A stretch of DNA of 64,000 nucleotides, taken from positions 18,183 through 82,182 of the forward strand of contig MNCI01015001.1 in NCBI GenBank assembly GCA_015680685.1, written 5' to 3'. This document shows, one piece after another, positions 35,105 through 45,364 of this stretch. This stretch comes from Gnetum montanum. Taxonomy: Eukaryota > Streptophyta > Gnetopsida > Gnetales > Gnetaceae. Below the pieces are notes generated by a model, which had not been told where the DNA came from, ran no database searches, and saw nothing but the letters and a program-made list of their open reading frames with translations. The first letter of the stretch is position 1. Every line of letters starts with the position of its first letter. A program made the position numbers and the translations under genes.

Positions 35105-35400
35105 ATCATTGAATTATTGGGTTTCCAAGTGATAAATCTGACCTCACCATTGAGCTTAGAAGGGTGAAAATGTTAGGAATGAGTATTCATATGTTGAAAA
35201 AGAACATCATATGCTCAAGTTGTATGAAAATTAAACTTTTGAGGATCTCAAGGCACTATATTGGGCAATAAGTTAAAACTAATTTTTGGGGTTCCTTGGG
35301 ATGGATCTGACTTCACCATTGTGTCTAGAAGGTTGACAACTATAGGAAATAACTATTTGTCCATTGAAAAAGACTTCTAAAATCAAAAGTGATGGCTTCT
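35105..35400. repeat. Imperfect direct duplication of about 180-bp spacing
   Basis: Two blocks beginning near 35122 and 35292 share GGATCTGACTTCACCATTG-like, CTAGAAGG, TAGGAAT/AATAACTATT and TTGAAAAAGA words. They immediately precede the 5S-like sequence. No coding is seen. Confidence 0.5.
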
Positions 35401-35416
35401 ACAGGCTAGGACCTTT

Positions 35417-35493
35417 GGTGCAAAAAATGAGACTTCCCGAGAGGTCACCCATCCTAGTCTTACTCCAAGGCAAGCATGCTTAATTGTAGAATT
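35417..35493 (-). ncRNA. Partial 5S rRNA-like sequence (pseudogene or 5S-derived element)
   Basis: The plus sequence GAGGTCACCCATCCTAGTCT and its neighbours GACTTCCCGA and CAAGCATGCTTAATTG match the reverse complement of the 3' two-thirds of plant 5S rRNA. That region includes the end of its internal promoter. The 5' part is missing and several bases differ, so it is not a working gene. Plant Cassandra TRIM elements and some SINEs carry such sequences; no Cassandra termini were confirmed here. Confidence 0.65.
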
Positions 35494-35994
35494 TTTGTCT
35501 CTATTGCTACCAACATGCAAAATTCAAATTTTAAAAACTATTTTTGCACATTTCTGATTTAAATTAAATGTTTCATGATGGAATTTTAAATCCTCTATCA
35601 ATTAACGAAAATTTCAATTTTTTTGTCAGGTGATGGAGATTTTGTCATTTTCATGTCAATGGCAACAATGGCCATGGTAGCGTGTCGATGGTGGCCTAGG
35701 TGGATGGTGGGTGGTTGAGTGATGGATAGCAGTAGGACAGGGAACACGAATGAGGCAAGCAACACAATAGATGAAGGTGCATGTCGATGGTGACAACGAC
35801 GAAGTCGATGAAAAAGGGGCTACATTGGGTGGTGTGGCCCAAGCCTATGCAATCCCTTTTTAGGGCTTGTGCAATCCATCCTTGGGCTTATGTGGCCATT
35901 TTTCAGGGCCTTTGTAGCACTTTTTGACCCTCCCTTGGGGCTTGCATAGCCCTAAACAAGGCCAATGCAACCCCAAAATGAGAAAGTGATCTAC

Positions 35995-36200
35995 GACACA
36001 AGAGTAGGAGGTAGAGTGCAAGCTAGTTTGTGGCAACATGGGAGGCAGTTTGTGGCAGCGAGAGAGGGGGTTTGTGGTAGCGTGGAAGGTAAGAGAGGTG
36101 GTTTGTGGTGGTGTGGAAGGTGGTTTGTGATAGCAAGAGAGGTGGTTCATGGTAGTGTGGGAGGCAAGAGAGGTGGTTTGTGGCAGTGTAGGAGGTAGTG
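35995..36200. repeat. GGTTTGTGG minisatellite
   Basis: Units of about 25-40 bp built on GAGAGGTGGTTTGTGGTAGCG and GTGTGGAAGG repeat about seven times. The G/T-rich strand bias produces long but meaningless frames. Confidence 0.75.
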
Positions 36201-36589
36201 ATTCATGATGTTAGCGGAAAACAAGTAATGTGAAAAATGCAGCAAGGGTTTCTATGGCAAAAACGGTAGGCAGTAGGCAAAAAAATGACATGGGTTTTAG
36301 GCATGGTAGTTGCAAATTTAGTTGTAAGGAAACATGATGGTAGGTAGCAGGCGTAGTAGGCGATGTGCATAGAGGAGTAGCAACAACAATGGTGCAGCTG
36401 ACGGTAGAGTGGTAGGGACATGCAACTGATGGTGCTGGTGTGGTAGTGCGAGGTTGCAGATCGACGCATTGGCTAAGGGATCGATAGGTGATGCGCAATG
36501 TGTGGTTGTCCTTGGTGGGCTCTTAGGGCTAACCCTTAACTGTCATCGGCCACAATTGGCAGCAGGGCCGATCGCAGCCCTACCAAAGG

Positions 36590-36790
36590 CTTTATTATTA
36601 TTATTATTTATTTTTTAATAATATTATTATTTTAAACAAAAAGATATATATATATATATTATATGTATCTCTTTTTTTAATTAAAACTATGGGAACCTGG
36701 GTTTGAACCCATGACCTCCCACTCTAAATTAAAGTTTTTTTAAAAAAATTTTATTATTATTTTATTCCACCTTACCTCGGCAATTGACAT
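36590..36790. repeat. AT-simple repeats with a tRNA-like B-box
   Basis: (TTA)n and (TA)n runs flank TGGGTTTGAACCCATGACCT at about 36699. On the minus strand this contains GGGTTCAAACCC, close to the RNA polymerase III B box GGTTCGANTCC. It may be a SINE remnant. No A box or tail could be placed. Confidence 0.4.
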
Positions 36791-37545
36791 GATGGTTCGT
36801 CTAATGACAAGATAAGGGTTCGATATGGGTAATCGACAATTCTAGGTTTATTTTTGACCCTAAAATTTTGACATTTTTTTATAAAAGGAATAATAATAAT
36901 TTAATATTATTTTAATGCACATATAAAGAGAAACTTTAAACATCAATATCTCCCAAACCGTAAGTCCAATCAAGATGAAATTTGTATCGTTGGAATTGTC
37001 TTGACAAGTACTACACATTGGACATAGTATTAGGGTTCAAAAATGAAGTATATTTTTTTTAGGAATTAATAGGACCAAACTAGCCTATTTTGTTGAATTA
37101 ACATTTCTAGGCTAACATATGGTAACTTGGAATCTTCTAGATTACCTGAATAGTGAATTTCAACAAAACAAGATCAATTCAGGTCATGGTTACTAACTTG
37201 AAAATTAACAATGACCTTAATCAATTAATAATTATAGTATTAAGATGGGTAAGAGTTACCTGGACTGGTGTATCGTTGTTTTACCAACATCTTTTGTAAT
37301 TGATAAATCTTGATGAGTTGTGATCAAATCTTCATTGATTAATGATATCCATGAAATAATTTTGTTGGTTTTTGGGATCTAGATACCTGATCCATTGTTC
37401 ATGAAATTAATAGAAAGGTTTCTTTTGACTTACATCATAGACATATGGTGCATCCAATGATGATCAATGGTTGTTGTGGCTTCAAGGTTCATCATGAAGT
37501 TTATGTTGTAGTTGGTCCATGGTTCTAAATGGCCCTTGGATCGTG
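36791..37545 (-). other. Leader region of the gene-carrying element
   Basis: Between the AT repeats and the primer-binding site no coding sequence is recognisable. It is probably the untranslated 5' internal region (minus strand). Confidence 0.4.
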
Positions 37546-37563
37546 GTTTGTTTTGATACCAAT
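37546..37563 (-). promoter_or_regulatory. Primer-binding site, tRNA-iMet type
   Basis: Right after the LTR end TGTCACA the minus strand reads ATTGGTATCAAAACAAACC. Eight of the first bases match the plant tRNA-iMet complement TGGTATCAGAGC before diverging. Confidence 0.6.
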
Positions 37564-38139
37564 TGTGACATCATGTCCCCAGATGTCATAGCAAATGTTA
37601 AGTATACAATATATTATACATTATGTGTTCTAAGAAGATATACCAAATGCAAAATATATGTGATATTTGACATTATGTATAAAGGAAATAATAGGAAAAA
37701 TGCAAAAAAGATGAAGAAAAGAATGCTTTATTGATATCAAATAGCATATCTGGATTGTGTTTCGAGAGTGTTCCTTAGGGTTTTCTTCCTTTAGCATCTA
37801 TCCCTTAGAGACAATCCAACACTACCACCATGGTTAGGCCTATAACTTAACCAGAAGGGATGGCCAGTCCACTTCTTGTCTCACTTCACCTAGCTTCCTG
37901 TGACTTGCCTATATTGACTCCACCACTCCATGTTGGCACGACCTCTAACCCTAGGTATAAATGCCATAGTTCAAACCCCGAAAGATTACTTTAAGAGACA
38001 TGTCTGTTATTACAACATGTCCTTTTGGGTCTTAATTACAACTACCCTTTCAAGTCTTGTTAAGATAACAATAACACTTGTTATGAAGAGACACCATATT
38101 CATTGGGTAATAGCATCATTTGGGAATGGGGATGTGACA
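37564..38139 (-). repeat. 5' LTR of the gene-carrying element
   Basis: 576 bp with inverted terminal TGTGACATC and GATGTGACA. From about 37670 to the right end it matches 32681-33116, including TTAGGCCTATAAC, CACTTCACC and AACACTTGTTATGAAGAGAC. Confidence 0.75.
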
Positions 38140-38154
38140 CGTGGTGCTACAACA

Positions 38155-38346
38155 CTAGAAAGGATTACAAGGTATTTCCTTGTTATTCATCCTTTTGATC
38201 TTATTTATTCTACTAATTTTGAGATGGAAGTCTTGGAAGATCAACATATCATTAGTGGTGCTCAAGCAAGCCCTCCCCATGATAAAAAGAAAATTATCTT
38301 CCATCTTATTTTCTAAATTAATTACCAAATAATCTATAGGACACAA
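38155..38346 (-). pseudogene. Gypsy protease fragment of the outer element
   Basis: DYLVINLENKMEDNFLFIMG followed by RACLSTTNDM resembles the C-terminal half of plant gypsy proteases (hydrophobic run, then LGRPFL-like box). The catalytic DSG part should lie upstream (higher coordinates) but is not clearly readable. The fragment ends where the nested LTR at 38139 begins. Confidence 0.5.
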
Positions 38347-39099
38347 TCAACCTACAACAAATGTCATCATGTCACTTACCTATCTCATAGGATATACATA
38401 GGATTGGTGTGCTAGCTTTAATCAAATATTGATATACTTGAGAGAAGGAAGCTCCCGATTAAGGTACTACTATAAGAAGATGATATTGACTCTCAAACTG
38501 AAGTAACAAAGAGCTAGATAGTGAACTTTCTTACCAATTTGAATTTCCACCATGGAACTTCTAGGATCTGATCATTTATCAAGCAAATATCCTTCTTTGG
38601 TTGCCTATGTAGCTACCATAGATATGGGAATAGTAATAACATCACCATCAGATATCATCTTGTTACCTCTACTAAATATAACTATAGAACTTGTTACTAA
38701 AGTAGATGTTATACTTTGGTTATGATTAACAAACTTCATTGAAATCTCCTGAATGTGGCCTTTTAATTGACATGAATGATTTTTGTCTTCATAAGAAATA
38801 AGTCCCACAATTCTAACATTTGCGCTTATGGTAGAACTTCCTATTGCAAAACCTTAAATCCCCCCTACAACCAAAGTAACAAAATATCAATAATATTTCC
38901 TAGATACATACATGAAAGCAAGATCAATACAAAATCAATATTACATGATTTAGTTTATCTTGGGTATGGTTGACTAGGTATCCCACCTTTTATGGTATCA
39001 AGAAGTAGAAGCTACTATTGCTACTATTGGGAAGCTTGACTGGCAAAAATACTTGAAGGATCATCTATTGTTATATAGGAGTTAGAAGATTCAATGAAA

Positions 39100-40160
39100 T
39101 AGCATGCTAAATATTTGGATATTTCCACTACTAATACTACTACATGAGCTATAGATATCTACTAAAAAAATAGTATGAAATGCTAGGGCATAGAATGCTC
39201 ATTCATCTTTTGAAAAATCTGGGATTCAAAGACATACTAAATCATCCCATCTGACTAATCATGTAATCCATGACTAGGCAGCATTGTGAATCATGAAGGT
39301 CTATGTAGTATTCGCATGGATCCTTATCATCAAAGGATGAGAAAAACTCATTTGGATCTTCATGAATGCTCTTAGAATAAGAGAGATTCACTTTACCCTT
39401 GCATTCATACCTCTTTTGTTATTCATGTGGTATGACTACTTTGGTTATAGCTTCAACCAACTTACCCTTATTGCATTTGAGAGTAGTGATCATCTTTTCA
39501 TCCATCATGTCCCAAATCCAATTCACTATGTGGGCTAAGTCTCTCAACACCTTATCTATTCTAACCTAATCTTGCATCAAGGCCTTAACTACAATGGAAG
39601 GTTCAATGATACCTTCAATATTTTTAGCCTCACTTATCTATGCTAGCTTAAGATTGTGCTCTTCAGTTAACTGTCACTTTTTCCACTCATCCTTCATACT
39701 TGCTATGGTATTCAAGAGCACTTTGATTTGGGCCATATAATTTTTGTAAACCTAACCCATTACTCTCTTGTTTCTTATCTTAGCCCTTCTACAATATACA
39801 TTAACTACTCTCTTTAGGTGAAATCATGGTTTGAACATCAATGAGCAGTTTTCATGTACCTTTCCATGAAGATGTTAAGAGATTAATAGGATTCTTGCCT
39901 CCATCTAGCCATCTCCTTCTAGAAGTTTAAAATTCATATCTACGTCTAAAATTTTGTAATAAATATTCTAACCATGTCTTCCCATGTCTGAATTAATGTT
40001 AAAGTAAATGATTTGTATGAGGTTTCTACATGTTTAATGAAGATGTAGGGAAATAACCATAACTTTTGTCAATCACTCACGATCCCTTGAATATAGCAAG
40101 AATTTTTAAAGGCTTGCATGTGAAGTTGGGAATCATCACTAGTATACCATCTTTATGTTG
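39100..40160 (-). pseudogene. Gag of the outer element (decayed)
   Basis: At about 39900-40150 the minus strand reads QLHMQAFKNSCYIQGIVSD, then LWLFPYIFIKHVETSYKSFT and LIQTWEDMVRIFITKF. This is the classical Gag core pattern (HL.AF...C, LFP.SL...A..WY.SL, SI.TW..M...F..KF). Downstream (39100-39800) a charged, coiled-coil-like stretch continues with many stops. This fixes the outer element's sense strand as minus. Confidence 0.6.
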
Positions 40161-40991
40161 ATATATTACTCATGTTGATTTGCATGATTTAACTATCATC
40201 AACATGCTTCCTTAGGATGTGCACAACTTCAATAACCTCATGATAATCACCTTAATCAAATAAAGGGACATCATCATCACTACTAGAAGATCAAGATAAA
40301 TGCAAGTGTTTGAACATAGGAAGAAGATTATCACTTTGAGTTCAAGCTACACTTCACTTAATAGTACTTGATCATGGGCCTTTATGGTAGACTGACCATT
40401 TACCTTTCCTATCTGCTTTAACCTCCTACTCTTCATTTGAATGATTAGATGAAAAGTTGTGACTAGCCTCCTCTTCTACCATTCAATCTCAAAGATCATA
40501 CATGTACAAAGATTCATATTCATTGTACACTAGCACATCAGCTATGTATGTTGTGCATTCATCCTCTAGCTCCATCTTGATTAGGGCCTTTTAAAGATCA
40601 TTTAGTGTAGCTACAATTGGTTCCCTAGAGAACCATCTATAAGCACCTCTTCATCTTCCCTTCTTATCTTGATGATAAGCCAACACGATTAGTGGAAGGC
40701 TCATATCCTTCGAATGGTCAAATATGATAAAATTCCTTCATTTTGGTACATCTCCAAAGGTCTTTGGTGGACTCTTAGCACTAACTACATTTTTGTTCAC
40801 ATTCAAACATACACACAACACTAAATAAATGTACACTCAATTTGAATAAAGATTAAAATCAAGAATATACATGTATTTCTAGGCAATTCAACAACACCCT
40901 CCTTGGCAATAGTACTAATGATAGGATTCCTACCAATTTTGAACAAATAGAATTTATCATACAAATAAAAGTATGATCCACTCATAATCTT
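40161..40991 (-). other. Region between gag and 5' LTR of the outer element
   Basis: No domain recognised. It should contain the leader and primer-binding site, but no tRNA-complementary stretch of usual form follows the LTR edge. Confidence 0.35.
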
Positions 40992-42187
40992 TGAAGATGA
41001 TTTTGAGTGGATTGCTAAGAACACTCATGTATATCGTTGCATTTAATAAATGTAATAGATATTATAATACATATGATACAATAAAAACCTCTATTAGCAT
41101 GATGAGAAATGGGAAATATGTTTATGATTTTATGTTTTAAAATTTTTTTGAATTTTAGAATTATAATGAATATAAAAAATTTAAACACACATACATCCTA
41201 ATCCCTCTTAAAGATAGGTGTAATGCTTGTGTTGCAATCCCCCTTGGGGATAGGTGAACCACCACACATGAAATGTAATAAAAATGACTCTTAGTTACAA
41301 CCTCAATGATCCAACACCATGTCATATAGTTATGACCTCCTTGGTTAAGAAACAAATCATCATAGTTCAATCAAATAAAATTTAAATAAATATTTTTATT
41401 ATTTTAGTATTTAATAAATTTTTTTATTGTTTTTAATATTTAAGGCATATATGGTAAAATAAGGGAAACCCATAAGATGTAGTCACAGAGAAAACACTAG
41501 ATGACACATCAACTAAATAGTTTTGTGCTACATAAGCAAGGTAGCACTCTAATAGAGTCTAGTTGCACTTTTGAAATCGATGACTCAAAACATATAAGAT
41601 AAGAAAGTAAATCAACATACCCAAGGAAGAAAGACCACTTCACATAAAATTAGATGCCAAAACTTAAATGGAAACACTATGAATAGAATTGTTAAGTATG
41701 AGATCTTATCCCAAGTATTTATAGTTTTACAACACAAAGGCATAGCTTTGCTAGCATCTAGGTATTAATGAAGGTTTATTAGCATAGCCTAGTCATCCCA
41801 AAAACACACTACAAATGATAGGAGAGCAAAGGAATCAAACTAGACTTACGAGGAGGATGCAATGGCACCCTTGTATTAATATAAAGGGTGCATTGATGTA
41901 GGGTAGTCAGCACATCACCTCCCTACTACATTTTGTTCCAAGTCCAAATGAAAGCTAGAACACTAGGAAAAATGTCCAATGATTCCTAAGATTTCTAAAT
42001 GAAGCCAAAAATACCTTGGAAAGCACAAAACATGCATCAAACCTAGAAGTGTGAAATGGTAGCCTAGGATGTAAACCTGGAAGGCAGAAACCTTAACCAT
42101 ATGCATGAAGATCATAAACACAAGTTGTAAAATACTTCTCAAGTCCAGTGTTTACAATCAACTTACAAAATGCCAATAGACAACTCA
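40992..42187 (-). repeat. 5' LTR of the outer element (uninterrupted copy)
   Basis: It aligns along its length with 8711-9848 and then 28952-28990. Shared stretches include GAGTGGATTGC near the left edge, AAGCAAGGTAG with CACTCTAATAGAGTCT, and GAAACCTTAACCAT near the right edge. This intact copy shows that the left copy was interrupted. On the minus strand it would begin TGAGTTG and contain TATAAATA near 41716-41724. Confidence 0.65.
41714..41726 (-). promoter_or_regulatory. LTR TATA box (outer element, minus)
   Basis: The plus sequence AGTATTTATAG reads CTATAAATACT on the minus strand. The same box is present in the diverged copy at about 9411, which supports promoter function and fixes the element's orientation. 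Confidence 0.5.
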
Positions 42188-43089
42188 TGGAAAGAGAAGA
42201 AATAAACAAACAAATAGCTTGTACAAAATAAAACAAAAGTTTCATTCTATGGCACATCAAACATAACATCAGTTAAACATCTTTAACAAATAAAAATAGC
42301 AAGTTAAATCTAAGCATTTCTTGGTCATCTAGTACTTATGAATTCAAATACTTGGAATTTGACAAATTAAACATTGTTGAATCTGTTATGTAAAGGTTTC
42401 TACTAGGTCTAAAGCTAAAAAATCTATTACTAAGGCATCATCATCCTAAAATGTTCCTCTCTTATTTTATCATTTTATTTCAATTTTTTTATTATTTACA
42501 CATATTTCCTAGTGTTAATTGACTTTAGTTTTATTGCATTGTTTAGTTATTTCGCTTTATTACTTTCTTATACTTATTGCTTATCTAGCATAGCATTATT
42601 TATTCCTATATGTTAATGCTTAATTTTCCTTACATATGTTTTAATTGCACATTTTATTTAGTAATCATTTCATTTTTGCCTTAGAATAATTCACAAAATC
42701 ATAAACCTCCTGAAATTATAAAATTTAATAAACATAAAAAATTCATTAAAAAACTATAAAAACTACAAATATATAAATCCCAAAATTCATAAACAATAAC
42801 AACCCTATATCATAGCTAACAATCCACACAATATCTACCAAAATACATTCCATTAATAATAATCCAAAACATCATAAAAAATACAAAAGTCTACAAAAAC
42901 AAAATCCATCTCTAATACAATCATAGCACCTATCCATCAATTCTAGATGCCCAAAGTGTTGATCTTTTAATATGTCAAAACCATAAGGAAAATGAAGAAC
43001 ATAGGTTGGTTGTGTATGTGTGATTGTTGTCCTTATAGGATAAAACTTTGGAAGAAGATATGATGAGCATGGCCAAGGAATGATAAATT
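42188..43089. other. AT-rich spacer
   Basis: No supported gene or element. A 120-codon minus-strand frame at 42872-43234 overlaps the following repeat and has no motif. Confidence 0.4.
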
Positions 43090-43400
43090 CAAAGAACAAA
43101 GAAAGTTGAAGAAAGACATCTTTGGGAAATAGTAGATGTCTTAGAAGAATTGGAGTGAACATAGACAAAGATGTCTTCAAGAAAAAATAGACATCTTTCA
43201 TCAAGCAGAGACATCTTCCATCAAGCAAAGACATCTTTACAAAATGAAGGCTGGTTCCAGAAAGACGTCTTCCATTAAATAATGATGTCTTCTAGAATAG
43301 AGATTTTAGAAAGACATCTTTCCATGAAAAAGATGTCTTCCCAGAATTAAAGGCAAATACAGAAAGATGTCTCAGGCATGAAGAAGACATCTTCCATGAC
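43090..43400. repeat. AAAGACATCTTCCAT minisatellite
   Basis: About a dozen diverged units of AAGACATCTTCCATCAAGCA and its reverse-complement-like form AAGATGTCTTC occur with irregular spacing. It may belong to the copia LTR that follows. Confidence 0.65.
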
Positions 43401-44027
43401 CATTAGTGACCATTTCCTAGTCATTACATGAGTTCCAATAAGGATTTAGAAACATGGTAGCTATAAGAAGGCATCATATGCATTGGGAAATGTGCAATCT
43501 ATTGTGTAATCATTTGTTTATCATTGTAATCTCTATTTCTCTTCATTATATCATCATTTGTAAAGTGTGTTGTACCTCAATGTACAAGGATCAGCAAACT
43601 AAGTTGCATCTATCCATTGTAATTATCTTCTCTTGTTTTCCTGCAAGGTTGATGTGCTTCTTGTGGAAAGGCATCTTGCTTGAGCTTGTTGGGATCCTGC
43701 AGGATTGAGTTATTTGTGCTATGATGCAACACTCCGGAGCAGAGCTCAAGGTTGTAGAGGTTATGGAAGCTTAGAAACCGCATTCCAAGCCTAATAGGAC
43801 CTTGTGGGGTTGAGTGGCTAGTGTTGCAGCATAGCAATCCAGGATGGGGCTTGAAGACTATACAGGGTGTGGACCCTTCAACCACATTTTTGAAGGAACA
43901 AAGTCCATAGGTGTGCTTGCAAACTACCCTCTAAGTGTGAACTAGCCAAGTTGGGAAACCATGTTAAAACTAATATTCTCTTGGTGTCAAGAAGTTAAAA
44001 TTTTAGGAACTTATTCATCCCTCTCCA

Positions 44028-44092
44028 CCCACACACACACACACACTCTCTCTCTCTCTCTCTCTCTCTCTCTNCCCCCCCCCCCCCCCCTT
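44028..44092. repeat. Compound microsatellite (AC)n(TC)n with C run
   Basis: CACACAC leads into CTCTCT, a single N at 44074 and about 17 Cs. The N and the C run may reflect a sequencing slip at a hard junction rather than true sequence. Confidence 0.8.
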
Positions 44093-44115
44093 TTCTAAGT
44101 TTGACAATCCACAAG

Positions 44116-44128
44116 TGGTATTAGAACC
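44116..44128 (+). promoter_or_regulatory. Copia primer-binding site
   Basis: TGGTATTAGAACC matches the tRNA-iMet complement TGGTATCAGAGCC at 11 of 13 positions and lies two bases after an LTR-like CA end. Confidence 0.65.
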
Positions 44129-44159
44129 TAGTACTCTACATCAATCTTCAAGAGTGAAC

Positions 44160-45364
44160 ATGGAAGAGATACTCAACATTAAACACATCATCAACTAGTG
44201 TGCTCAATTCATTTGTGATAACTACTATCAAGGTAAGTATCTTATTTTCTTCCTTTGTTTTAGAAAAATAGAAAAAGATGCATGTAAAGTTGACAATTCT
44301 TGTGATTATTAACATGAGACATCTTTTGAAGATAGGTACGAGATATTTTTCCATAACATTCTTTCTTTCCAAAATTTGTGCATTGAAATAAAAGATGCTT
44401 TACATGCCAAAGAAATAAAAACCAAAGTGGCTAATGATGAGTGCTCTCATCTCAAGAAAGAAAACTCAAACCTTAGGGTTGAGGTTCAAAAATTGACAAA
44501 AATGTTTAAGTGAGCAAGTGCTCTTTGGAGAAATCCAAAAATCAAAAATAGCGCTTATCCATCCTTGGTAAATCTCCTAAGCCAAAAAGTTTGAAATGCT
44601 TCTTTTGTGATAAACACAGTCATATTCAAGCTTTTTGTTATCTTAGAACACATCACCACTCTTGATCTTTGCAAAACCAGCCTAGAAGGAAAACCATGCA
44701 GGTTCGGAGAGAAAAAGAACGAAAGAAAGGAAAGAATTTGATGGCTCAAATTACTTTCTCCAATGACAATGCTAGTACATGGTATATTAACAGTGGGTGT
44801 TCAAGGCATATGACAAGTGAAAAATCCTACTTCATCCATTTCAAGGAACAAAATTGTGGTACAATCACTTTTGAAGATGACATGGAAGAACCCATAACAA
44901 GTATTGGTATAATAGGAGAAAAACATAAAGGATTACCAATTGTGAACAAAGTGTTTTTCATTGATGGATTAAAACATAATCTTCTTAGTGTAAGTAAACT
45001 TTGACATTCAAATTTTAATGTTACTTTTTCAAAACATAGTTATAAAATACAAAATTTATCTACTGGAAATGTTGTGATCAAAGGATCTAGAAAAGGAAAT
45101 GTGTATACCATTATTTTTGGAAATTCTTCTAACCTTGAATCCAAGTGTTTAGTAAGTTGTGTAGATGATACATGTCTTTGGCATAGGAAGCTAGGACACA
45201 TAAATAAGAAAATTCTCCAAACCTTGGTATCTAAAGAAATGGTTTGTGGTCTCCCTAAGCTTAAAGATTTCAACCTAAATACATGTGAAGCCTGTTAAAA
45301 AGGAAAACAAAGGAAAACACATGGGTCACTCTAGAATTTCAATGGATAGCTTCATGAATCCTAA
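44160..45364 (+). pseudogene. Copia gag-protease-preintegrase (decayed)
   Basis: A gag tail contains the zinc knuckle CFFCDKHSHIQAFC (CX2CX4HX4C) at about 44597-44638. The protease motif reads WYINSGCSRHMT at about 44780, where family members have DSG; the catalytic Asp is Asn, so the protease is inactive. KHNLLSVSKL ends the protease. The GAG-pre-integrase part reads LWHRKLGHINKKILQTL and CEAC, the HHCC zinc finger, with a TAA (from CAA) right after the second Cys. These are standard Ty1/copia Pol features in the correct order. Confidence 0.8.

Larger units (their letters stand above)
32680..38139 (-). mobile_element. Non-autonomous LTR element carrying host-derived sequence
   Basis: The LTRs are 37564-38139 (complete, TGTGACATC...GATGTGACA) and 32681-33116 (damaged by two N joins). 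On the minus strand the PBS-like TTGGTATCAAAACAAACC directly follows the 5' LTR. It matches the tRNA-iMet-type TGGTATCAGAGC used by plant elements. A purine tract AAGGGGTGTAGAT precedes the 3' LTR. The 4.4-kb interior shows no gag, protease, RT or integrase. It holds, in the same orientation, a CCR4-like deadenylase copy and part of a 5S rRNA. The best reading is a captured-gene, non-autonomous element that inserted into the outer gypsy element. Flanking target duplications could not be checked because of the N at 32680. Confidence 0.6.
8711..42187 (-). mobile_element. Old minus-strand gypsy-type element split by two nested elements
   Basis: About 1.18 kb of diverged direct repeat lies at both ends: 8711-9848 plus 28952-28990 on the left, and about 40992-42187 on the right. 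Both copies contain a minus-strand TATAAATA box. The interior holds minus-strand gag (about 39100-40160) and protease (38155-38346). A purine-rich GTGAAGAAATGA (minus) directly precedes the left repeat, as a polypurine tract should. The left LTR is broken by the element at 9844-28951 and the interior by the element at 32680-38139. A matching target-site duplication and a PBS were not found, so the single-element reading is an inference. Confidence 0.55.
43401..45364 (+). mobile_element. Truncated Ty1/copia element
   Basis: An LTR end ...CCACA at about 44113 is followed after two bases by the primer-binding site. Then come gag with a zinc knuckle, protease and the GAG-pre-integrase zinc finger. 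The element stops at about 45364, where the antisense-gene fragment begins. Integrase core, RT and 3' LTR are missing. The LTR's left edge was not located. Confidence 0.65.

Noticed and set aside
35860-36498. Several overlapping frames of 77-96 codons on both strands
   Set aside because: They arise from the GGT-rich minisatellite and the biased sequence around it.
36690-36720. tRNA gene
   Set aside because: Only a B-box-like word is present; there is no cloverleaf or A box.
44074-44092. Poly-C tract as a regulatory G-quadruplex
   Set aside because: It directly follows an N in a microsatellite and is more likely a sequencing or assembly artefact.
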